Shown here piece by piece: positions 1-5,213 of a stretch of 5,213 bases of DNA (its first letter is position 1; each line of letters begins with the position of its first letter). A program made the translations under genes and the position numbers. The notes beneath the pieces are model-generated. The model made no database searches, was not told where the DNA came from, and saw nothing but the letters and a program-made list of their open reading frames with translations. The DNA comes from Lachnospiraceae bacterium UBA4316 (lineage in GTDB: Bacteria > Bacillota > Clostridia > Lachnospirales > Lachnospiraceae): the NCBI GenBank assembly GCA_002394535.1, contig DGUG01000140.1, positions 1 through 5,213 of the forward strand, written 5' to 3'.

Positions 1-953
1 AACACCATGACAACACCGGGCATCAGCAAAAATACCGCAACAAGGCTTAGAATGATGGCCTTGATAAGCACAATACCCATATCCGGTCCCATCTTGTACT
101 GCATGAAGGTCATGGCGACAAGACCTCCGATGGTAGTAAGGGAGCTTCCCGAGATCTCCGGAATCGCCTTGGTAAGGGCTGTTATCGCAGCTTCGCGCGG
201 TGGGAGACTTTGATGTTCTTCTTTGTAACGGTTAAGATATATGATTGCGTAGTCAATTGAAAGAGCAAGCTGCAGGACTATTGTTACCGAATTCGACACA
301 AAGCTGATTGTGCCGAACACAAAGTTACTCCCCATCTGCAGCACTGCCGCACCGCCGAAAGTTATGAGCAGAACCGGGATCTCCGCATATGCTTCCGTTG
401 TAAGGAGAAGTACTCCGAGAACTATGATTACGACAATAACGGATATGGTATTCATCTCGTTGTCGATAAGTTCCGCCTGAATGTCCCCGAGACTTGTATC
501 AAGATAGTAATCATTATCGCCAAGAAAAGCCTTGATCCTGTCCTGAGCATCAAGACACCTGTCATCATCCTCGGGATAATCAAAAGTTACGGCAAATTTG
601 GCACAGCCGTTGTTGTAGTACTCTTTTGTATCCTCGTAATCCACGGAAAATACGCCTTCCATATCCTCAATGGATCTGGCAAGCCTCTCTCCCTGCTCAT
701 AGGATACGTTTGCGACCATAAAGGTACACGACCCGTATGTCACAAACTCTTCCGCCATAAGGTCAATACCCTGTTTGGTTTCGGTTGTATCTGCGAGATA
801 ATACGACATGTCATTCTCAACACCGACCCAGTTGCGTGAGAACGCCGAAAATATCGCTAACAGAATAAAAATCAGAAAGAACAGATTTCTCTTGTCTACT
901 ATGAAGGCACACAGCTTCTCAATAAAACCGGCGCCGCCTTTTCCTTCCGGCAC
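1..953 (-). CDS. MMPL/RND-superfamily exporter, N-terminal part (runs off window)
   Basis: This is the first 317 codons of a membrane transporter of the MMPL/RND superfamily; the 3' part lies outside the window. Visible order: a short cytoplasmic start, TM1 at about 23-39, an extracytoplasmic domain at about 40-165, then a bundle of hydrophobic segments at about 168-185, 189-210, 215-240, 268-285 and 295-315. The fourth segment carries an Asp-Tyr pair (D234, Y235) followed by a LNRYKEE stretch, matching the DY proton-relay and RYREE-type motif known in MMPL proteins such as MmpL3. The family exports lipids, drugs or other hydrophobic compounds using proton-motive force; the substrate here is unknown. 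Full-length relatives usually have about 700 or more residues and a second similar half. The GTG start is chosen because an in-frame TGA lies close upstream, no other start codon intervenes, and an AGGAAG site sits 9 nt before it. The gene follows the hybrid kinase on the same strand. Confidence 0.88.
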   Translation of the reverse strand, partial: MPEGKGGAGFIEKLCAFIVDKRNLFFLIFILLAIFSAFSRNWVGVENDMSYYLADTTETKQGIDLMAEEFVTYGSCTFMVANVSYEQGERLARSIEDMEGVFSVDYEDTKEYYNNGCAKFAVTFDYPEDDDRCLDAQDRIKAFLGDNDYYLDTSLGDIQAELIDNEMNTISVIVVIIVLGVLLLTTEAYAEIPVLLITFGGAAVLQMGSNFVFGTISFVSNSVTIVLQLALSIDYAIIYLNRYKEEHQSLPPREAAITALTKAIPEISGSSLTTIGGLVAMTFMQYKMGPDMGIVLIKAIILSLVAVFLLMPGVVMV

Positions 954-962
954 AACAAAACA

Positions 963-968
963 CTTCCT
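963..968 (-). promoter_or_regulatory. Ribosome binding site that fixes the exporter GTG start
   Basis: On the minus strand this reads AGGAAG, 9 nt before the GTG at 951-953. It supports that unusual start codon over the first in-frame ATG, which is residue 49 and would remove the first transmembrane helix. Confidence 0.75.
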
Positions 969-1008
969 ATTAAAAATATAGTTTCACTTCTGTCACAAGT
1001 AAAGCTAT

Positions 1009-1036
1009 ATATTACCACTTTAAAATTATTTTGCAA
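1009..1036 (-). promoter_or_regulatory. Candidate promoter of the exporter gene
   Basis: The minus strand shows TTGCAA (1031-1036), a 16-nt spacer and TAATAT (1009-1014). The -10 is preceded by TG plus one base, an extended -10 arrangement. Both hexamers match the sigma-A consensus at only 4 of 6 positions, so the TGn element is the main support. A second, weaker candidate is TTTACT (998-1003), 17 nt, TATATT (975-980); its start point would fall almost on the ribosome binding site, so it is less likely. A promoter here would let the exporter be expressed separately from the kinase upstream. Confidence 0.4.
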
Positions 1037-1067
1037 GTTATTGTGCTAACGCGTCAAACGGGTAAAA

Positions 1068-3026
1068 TCATAGGGGTTTTTTCCTGTCATCAGGAAGATG
1101 TCTGCCGACTGTACTTAAGAGTTCCCTGATCTCCACCGGCTTGCTGACATAATCGGCAAAACCCTTGTCAAGATACTCTTCTCGCATACCGCTAAGCGCA
1201 TTGGCCGTCATCATAATCACGGGAGTTGTTATATTCCTGTTATTCGGATCGGATAGGGACATTTCAAATGTCCGTATCCCGTCAAGATCCGGCATCATGT
1301 GATCCATGAAGATGATATCATATTTCTCCTCTCTCATCTTCTCAAGTGCTTCCATACCGCTCATTGCAGTCTCTATGTGGCCTTCAAGACCATCGAGAAA
1401 GCGCTTGGCAACAAGTAGGTTTAACCGGTTATCGTCCACCACCAGAAAACGGCAGTCCGGTGCACGGAATGTGAGAGCTTCTCTGAGTTTTTGATACTTC
1501 TGATCCGGTGATTTTTCTTCCTTGCGAACGTTCTTGTCTATCTGCTGGGGAATCTGTGCGGTAAATACAGAACCTTTTTGGTATTCGCTGACAACACCTA
1601 CCTCCCCGTTCATAAGAACTGCCATGCGCTTTACTATGGATAGTCCAAGCCCTGTACCTTCTATGCCGCGGTTTTGTTCCTCATCAAGTCTCTGAAAGTC
1701 ACCGAAAACCTTGGGCAGGTCTTCCTGTCTGATCCCGACACCCGTATCCTTAACGCTGATGCATAGTGTAACGCCGTCCTCTGTCTGATCCTTCCCGGAA
1801 ATCTCAAGCTCCACTTCGCCCGACTCCGTATATTTAATGGCGTTATTGAGCAGATTGATCATTATCTGGCGGATCCGAAGCTCGTCACCCACAAGGTTCT
1901 GACATATACCCGGCGAAACCTTCTGGATATACGCAAGCCCCTTCTGTTCAGCCTTTACCCTGACCATTGTAGCCACATCATCAACAAGAGTGTTCAGTTT
2001 GTAGGGTACCGGTTTGATCTCCATTTTCCCGGATTCTATCTTGGAAAGGTCAAGTATATCGTTGATAACGGATAAAAGTACGCCACCGGCGTCCTGAATG
2101 TTCTGCGCATATTCCCTGATACGGTCAAGAAGTGTCCCGTCTGCCTTCTCTATACCTTCTGTTTCCAGAAGAATCAGTTCATCCATACCGAGCACTGCAT
2201 TCAGCGGTGTACGGATCTCATGGGACATGCTGGCCAGAAAATCACTTTTTGCACGATTTGCCTTGATGGCATCCTGTTCGGCAAGCCTTAGCATCTCGTT
2301 GCTCTTAAGAAGCTGATGATAATCGGATGTCTCAAGTGAAAAGTACAGAACAAAGATACCTATGGATCCGAATGGGAGAGACAGCAGAAGAACACCGTTT
2401 GTTACACCCTGGATCACGGTGCCGAAAAGAGTGACAAATGATGCGATCGAAAGCGCCACCTTCTCTCTTGAACCCAACGTTTTGATCCGGCGTATCAATA
2501 CAAGTATGCCGCTTGTCAGATAATAAATGGGTGTTGCAAAAACGATAGGCACAAACAGGCTTCCGTGCATGTATGTACCGTCAGCGGCATACCAGAGAAT
2601 AAAACGGAGCGGGAGATTCAGTATCATAAGTATTATATAGACTGAAAACAGGATACTTCCGATAACGGATACCGGCTTTAAACGTTTCTCTGCATCAACA
2701 TATTCCAGCAGATACACAGCAAATGACCGTGATGCACTGACACACAATATGGAATCAAGAGTCCTGAGTATCGTGCAGACAATAACGGGGGTACCAAGCT
2801 CGGGAAACGCAAACGTGTAGGTCAGTATGCTCACTATAAGGGCAAGGATCATATTGATCTCAAGATAACGGAAAAGCCTGAATGAACGAACCTTCCGGTT
2901 TGGATCAAGGAAGGAAAGCAGATACAGGACCATGAGAAATCCCAGCGATGATATTTCAAAATAGGTCTTAGGTGGTATTGAATACATATCAACTATTGTA
3001 GTGTTAACCGATACATCCGCTTCCAT
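1068..3026 (-). CDS. Membrane-bound hybrid sensor histidine kinase with receiver domain
   Basis: A 652-residue inner-membrane signalling protein. Residues about 22-230 form a hydrophobic sensor region with roughly six or seven membrane segments (near 24-40, 55-75, 79-97, 118-138, 156-178, 188-208, 211-230), followed by a linker helix at about 232-260. The HisKA domain has its H-box SMSHEIRTPLN at 266-276, with phospho-acceptor H269. The ATPase domain shows the N-box NLLNNAIKYT (391-400), G1 DTGVGI (427-432) and G2 GTGLGLSI (457-464). The C-terminal receiver (about 524-640) has acidic residues D530/D531, phospho-acceptor D575 in FMDHMMPD, T607 and K629 in SKP. All catalytic residues are present, so it should be active in autophosphorylation and intramolecular transfer. 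There is no HPt or DNA-binding domain, so the output partner must be encoded elsewhere. The sensor region matches no ligand-binding family I can name, and the signal is unknown. The ATG start has a poorly spaced ribosome site; see the element at 3025-3054. Confidence 0.93.
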   Translation of the reverse strand: MEADVSVNTTIVDMYSIPPKTYFEISSLGFLMVLYLLSFLDPNRKVRSFRLFRYLEINMILALIVSILTYTFAFPELGTPVIVCTILRTLDSILCVSASRSFAVYLLEYVDAEKRLKPVSVIGSILFSVYIILMILNLPLRFILWYAADGTYMHGSLFVPIVFATPIYYLTSGILVLIRRIKTLGSREKVALSIASFVTLFGTVIQGVTNGVLLLSLPFGSIGIFVLYFSLETSDYHQLLKSNEMLRLAEQDAIKANRAKSDFLASMSHEIRTPLNAVLGMDELILLETEGIEKADGTLLDRIREYAQNIQDAGGVLLSVINDILDLSKIESGKMEIKPVPYKLNTLVDDVATMVRVKAEQKGLAYIQKVSPGICQNLVGDELRIRQIMINLLNNAIKYTESGEVELEISGKDQTEDGVTLCISVKDTGVGIRQEDLPKVFGDFQRLDEEQNRGIEGTGLGLSIVKRMAVLMNGEVGVVSEYQKGSVFTAQIPQQIDKNVRKEEKSPDQKYQKLREALTFRAPDCRFLVVDDNRLNLLVAKRFLDGLEGHIETAMSGMEALEKMREEKYDIIFMDHMMPDLDGIRTFEMSLSDPNNRNITTPVIMMTANALSGMREEYLDKGFADYVSKPVEIRELLSTVGRHLPDDRKKPL

Positions 3027-3054
3027 TATAAAACGTTTACTAAATCCTTTGCAA
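3025..3054 (-). promoter_or_regulatory. Promoter-like TTGCAA-18-TATAAT overlapping the kinase start codon
   Basis: The minus strand reads TTGCAA (3049-3054), 18 nt, then a perfect TATAAT (3025-3030) whose last two bases are the A and T of the assumed ATG. If it is a working promoter, transcription would begin inside the assumed coding region and translation would have to start later, the next in-frame ATG being residue 14. If it is not, the gene is transcribed from further upstream, possibly from the nnr promoter. The assumed start has only AAAGGA 18 nt before it, which is too far for a normal ribosome site. Confidence 0.3.
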
Positions 3055-3128
3055 TGGTATCTGTGGCGAAATGCCTGATCTGTTCACACGAAGAGACGGT
3101 TAAGCAATTATCACATTTTGTAATTTTT

Positions 3129-4754
3129 TCAGTTATCCGATTCTATTATCTTGGACATTATATATGGTATAGCTTCAATCGTATCGCTTGCAACCATGCT
3201 GATACTACCGAACTTATCTTCAGCCGCCTCCCCCGCTGCTCCATTTATGTATGCAGCAACAGCAGTTGCAAAGCATGCGTCATTTTTCGTCTTGGTATCA
3301 TTGTTTCCTATTATGTAAGAAGTAACAGCTGCAAGTATACCGGATAGAACATCTCCGCTTCCTGCGGTTGCCATTCCCGGGCAGCCTTTATCAGTTATGT
3401 AAACCTCTTTTCCATCTGTAACAATAGTCGAAGGTCCCTTGAGTAATACGACCGAACCGGTTCCTGCGGCATATTCCCTCGCGATTCCAATGGGATCTTC
3501 AAGTATTTCGGACATTTCCATACCCGTCAGCCTTGAAAACTCCTTGATATGGGGAGTAAGTATAATACTGCGAGGTTTTGGTTCTTGACCGTTTAGGTCA
3601 ATTCGTGATAATAGTGTCAGTCCGTCTGCGTCAACTATCAAATTTCCCGTATATTTTGTGAGAAGATGTTTCAGAATACCGGCTGCACCGTCACCTGTTC
3701 CTATACCCATTCCGAAGGCAACTGTTTTGACATTTGAGATAAGCTCGTCTATTTCAACGGGGTTATATGCTATTTCTGAGTCGAATGCCTTGGCATCACA
3801 CATTTGGGCAATATCTGAACCATCTGTTCCGTTGGTTGACATAACTCTATTTGCGGTCGACAACGGGAATATCGTACTTTCCAAAATATGGCTCGCAACA
3901 TCATGCACCAGATCACCCGGAAGTGCCACCTTCACTACGCCCGCTCCGCTTCTCATCGCCGCATTTGCAAGGTATGCAAGTCTTATTGCTCCGCTGTACC
4001 GTGTACTTCCTCCTACGAGTGCAATATATCCGTATGTTCCTTTGTTGGAATAATTCTTTCTGATTCCGAGGGCGTCTGTGACGTCGCCTTCTTCAATCAG
4101 CTTATAAGGCTGGTCCTGTGGGATTATCCCTATATCAGCATTAACCTTTTCTTTTATAACATCTTTGGCCATATTAAGGAAATGCCCCGGTTTGTATGAC
4201 CCGACCGAAACGGTCAAATCAGAATGCACACAACAGGACGACATTCCCGTATCCCCGTTAAGACCGCTGTTTATATCTACACTTACGATGTATGCTCCGC
4301 TGCTATTGATACTCTCCACAACATCTGCAAGATCGGCCTTTACATCACCCTTAAATCCGGTTCCGAGAAGGCAGTCAACAACCGTGGAGTACCGGGTAAG
4401 ATCGATCATTTTGTCCCGGAATTTTTCGGAATCCTTTTCCGGATTCTGCAAATGTATGATTTTAACCCCCGAATCCACACATTTATCGTAATAGTATTTC
4501 CCATCCCGGGAATACCTGTCGTATATACACACAATCGTACAATCGATTCCGGCCTCATTAAGGCACAGACCGAGAGCATACCCGTCTCCGGCATTGTTCC
4601 CGCTTCCGCACACTATGGCGACCGGCGCTTTCCATGGCACAGCTTCAAAAACGCCACGGGCTGCCCGCATCATAAGCTCGGCACCTGCCAAGCCCGCTGC
4701 GATAGTTGCTGCATCGCTTTTTCTCATATTGTCCACAGACAAAATATCTATCAT
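3129..4754 (-). CDS. nnr: Bifunctional NAD(P)H-hydrate repair enzyme (epimerase + ADP-dependent dehydratase)
   Basis: A cytosolic repair enzyme of 541 residues. The N-terminal YjeF_N domain (about 1-215) interconverts R and S NAD(P)H hydrates; the C-terminal ribokinase-like domain (about 225-541) dehydrates the S form back to NAD(P)H using ADP. Epimerase motifs: GSGNNAGDG (50-58), VDCLLGTG (126-133), SVDINSGLNGDTG (158-170) and VSVGSYKPGHFL (182-193). Dehydratase motifs: the GYIALVGGS strand and following SGA (242-256), FGMGIGTG (347-354), LIVDADGLTLL (372-382), ILTPHIKEFSRLTG (398-411), VVLLKGPSTIVTDG (435-448) and GMATAGSGDVLSG (460-472, within GCPGMATAGSGDVLSG), with the likely catalytic D468. 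Odd points: Cys458 stands where GNPGMATAG is usual, Asn replaces His in the late HG motif (NG at 504-505), and a stretch at about 296-342 looks longer than normal; E. coli Nnr has about 515 residues. The ATG has an AAGGG site (4764-4768) 9 nt upstream. The kinase follows 102 bp downstream. Confidence 0.95.
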   Translation of the reverse strand: MIDILSVDNMRKSDAATIAAGLAGAELMMRAARGVFEAVPWKAPVAIVCGSGNNAGDGYALGLCLNEAGIDCTIVCIYDRYSRDGKYYYDKCVDSGVKIIHLQNPEKDSEKFRDKMIDLTRYSTVVDCLLGTGFKGDVKADLADVVESINSSGAYIVSVDINSGLNGDTGMSSCCVHSDLTVSVGSYKPGHFLNMAKDVIKEKVNADIGIIPQDQPYKLIEEGDVTDALGIRKNYSNKGTYGYIALVGGSTRYSGAIRLAYLANAAMRSGAGVVKVALPGDLVHDVASHILESTIFPLSTANRVMSTNGTDGSDIAQMCDAKAFDSEIAYNPVEIDELISNVKTVAFGMGIGTGDGAAGILKHLLTKYTGNLIVDADGLTLLSRIDLNGQEPKPRSIILTPHIKEFSRLTGMEMSEILEDPIGIAREYAAGTGSVVLLKGPSTIVTDGKEVYITDKGCPGMATAGSGDVLSGILAAVTSYIIGNNDTKTKNDACFATAVAAYINGAAGEAAEDKFGSISMVASDTIEAIPYIMSKIIESDN

Positions 4755-4790
4755 TATTTTCTACCCTTGCCTATTGATGGCCACTCCAGT

Positions 4791-4804
4791 AGAAGCTCGC
4801 TTCT
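4791..4804. repeat. Short inverted repeat in the nnr leader
   Basis: AGAAGC and GCTTCT form perfect 6-bp arms around a 2-nt spacer, 37 bp upstream of the nnr start and between the terminator and the ribosome binding site. Its position would suit an operator. A dyad this short also arises by chance, and no matching second copy was seen. Confidence 0.25.
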
Positions 4805-4826
4805 TAATGATCCTGTTTTCATACAC

Positions 4827-4875
4827 AAAGAGACGGTTCCGATAAACAACCTTTGAAAATCGGAACCGTCTCTTT
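4827..4875 (-). terminator. Hairpin terminator after the 84-residue gene
   Basis: Arms at 4827-4843 and 4859-4875 are perfectly complementary over 17 bp (AAAGAGACGGTTCCGAT and its complement) and enclose a 15-nt loop. The structure begins 17 nt after the TAG stop of the small gene. On the minus strand the distal arm ends in CTCTTT followed by GTGTATG, so the U-run is short and partly inside the stem. The A-rich and T-rich ends make it roughly symmetrical, so it could act in both directions. It separates the small gene from nnr. Confidence 0.75.
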
Positions 4876-4891
4876 CATTTACATATACAAA

Positions 4892-5146
4892 CTACTCTAA
4901 TCCGAGTCTGGAAGCATTTAATGCGCTCATCTGCATCTGCATGTCGAGGATTCCCGCAAAATCCTTCGTCTCACCCATTGCGAGAGGATTAACGTTCTCA
5001 TCATCAACAAGGTCACTGAAATCTGTCTTCGATGCAAGCACATCATCTTCTATCGGCTCGATCTTGTTCATCGATGCCCGATCAACTCTGTTTGTATTGT
5101 AGACGTATGGCATCGGAGTAGCCATACTAATTGCACCAACCTGCAT
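4892..5146 (-). CDS. Small acidic protein of unknown function (84 residues)
   Basis: I do not recognise this family. The product begins MQVGAISMATPMPYVYNTN, is acidic (about 14 Asp/Glu against 6 Lys/Arg), contains no cysteine and shows no signal peptide or membrane segment, so it is probably cytosolic unless exported by a leaderless route. The middle (about 30-60) is rich in acidic, Asn and Pro residues and looks flexible. The end (about 62-82, DFAGILDMQMQMSALNASRL) looks like a Met-rich amphipathic helix. It is probably a real gene: the ATG has AGAAAGG 8 nt upstream (5155-5161), a promoter-like TGGTATAAT lies before it, and a strong hairpin follows the TAG stop, giving a complete single-gene unit. 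The Met/Gln-rich C-terminal helix faintly recalls small flagellar rod or export proteins, but this is only an impression and I assign no function. Confidence 0.75.
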   Translation of the reverse strand: MQVGAISMATPMPYVYNTNRVDRASMNKIEPIEDDVLASKTDFSDLVDDENVNPLAMGETKDFAGILDMQMQMSALNASRLGLE

Positions 5147-5154
5147 TTCTCATG

Positions 5155-5161
5155 CCTTTCT
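5155..5161 (-). promoter_or_regulatory. Ribosome binding site of the 84-residue gene
   Basis: The minus strand reads AGAAAGG, 8 nt before the ATG at 5144-5146. Another ATG (5152-5154) lies between this site and the start but is out of frame and too close to the site, so 5146 is preferred. Confidence 0.65.
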
Positions 5162-5198
5162 GTAAAAAAATACAACACATCCATTCGGATTTGTGACA

Positions 5199-5207
5199 AT
5201 TATACCA
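5199..5207 (-). promoter_or_regulatory. Extended -10 promoter element of the 84-residue gene
   Basis: The minus strand reads TGGTATAAT, an exact TGn plus TATAAT extended -10 element. The hexamer lies at 5199-5204, about 52 bp before the start codon. The -35 box would fall just outside the window and cannot be judged. The predicted transcript would have a leader of about 45 nt containing the ribosome site. Confidence 0.6.
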
Positions 5208-5213
5208 CTTTAA

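Noticed and set aside
3091..3101. AAGAGACGGTT, also present in the terminator arm at 4828-4838
   Set aside because: A single 11-base match is expected by chance in a window this size, and the copy at 3091 has no complementary arm.
3106..3125. Possible hairpin after the nnr stop
   Set aside because: Only about 5 AT pairs plus 2 more after a bulge, with no U-run behind it on the minus strand; too weak to be called a terminator.
3027..3128. Riboswitch or leader RNA before the hybrid kinase
   Set aside because: I see no conserved riboswitch core or stable nested stems in these 102 bases, only AT-rich sequence and the promoter-like boxes.
3658..4053. Plus-strand open frame of 131 codons
   Set aside because: It is fully antisense to conserved nnr motifs and shows no family resemblance, so it is a shadow frame.
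4224..4856. Plus-strand open frame of 210 codons
   Set aside because: It lies opposite the well-supported nnr gene, has no recognisable domain and a low-complexity, Cys/His/Ile-rich composition typical of an antisense frame. It also runs through the terminator hairpin.
5184..5213. Possible flagellar sigma-28 promoter (TAAA followed by CCGAAT) before the 84-residue gene
   Set aside because: The spacing is about 20 nt rather than about 15, and the second box matches poorly. The exact TGGTATAAT in the same place explains the region better.

Overview
The window reads as an ordinary chromosomal stretch from a low-to-medium GC Gram-positive bacterium, most likely a clostridial (Lachnospiraceae/Butyrivibrio-like) genome. 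The reasons are AGGA-type Shine-Dalgarno sites, a TGnTATAAT extended -10 promoter, and a multi-TM hybrid histidine kinase of a style common in that group. The taxonomic assignment is inference from style, not from a marker gene.

All four genes lie on the minus strand, so transcription runs from high to low coordinates. First (5146-4892) comes an unrecognised acidic 84-residue protein with its own promoter-like sequence at the window edge and a perfect 17-bp stem terminator hairpin (4827-4875) just after its stop. Next is nnr (4754-3129), the bifunctional NAD(P)H-hydrate epimerase/dehydratase that repairs damaged nicotinamide cofactors. After a 102-bp gap comes a membrane-bound hybrid histidine kinase (3026-1068) with a C-terminal receiver domain. 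After a further 114-bp gap comes the 5' part of an MMPL/RND-superfamily exporter (953 to beyond position 1), which begins at GTG and is cut by the window edge.

No convincing terminator separates nnr, the kinase and the exporter, so partial read-through is possible. Promoter-like sequences nevertheless lie in front of the kinase and the exporter. Nnr is a housekeeping repair enzyme with no obvious functional link to the other genes. The kinase and exporter could be a sensor/efflux pair, but the only support is adjacency, and no separate response regulator or HPt protein is present.

I found no RNA genes, mobile elements, CRISPR arrays or clear evidence of a new multi-gene system. The items most worth a second look are the small orphan protein, the -10-like TATAAT that overlaps the kinase start codon, and the sequence departures in Nnr.
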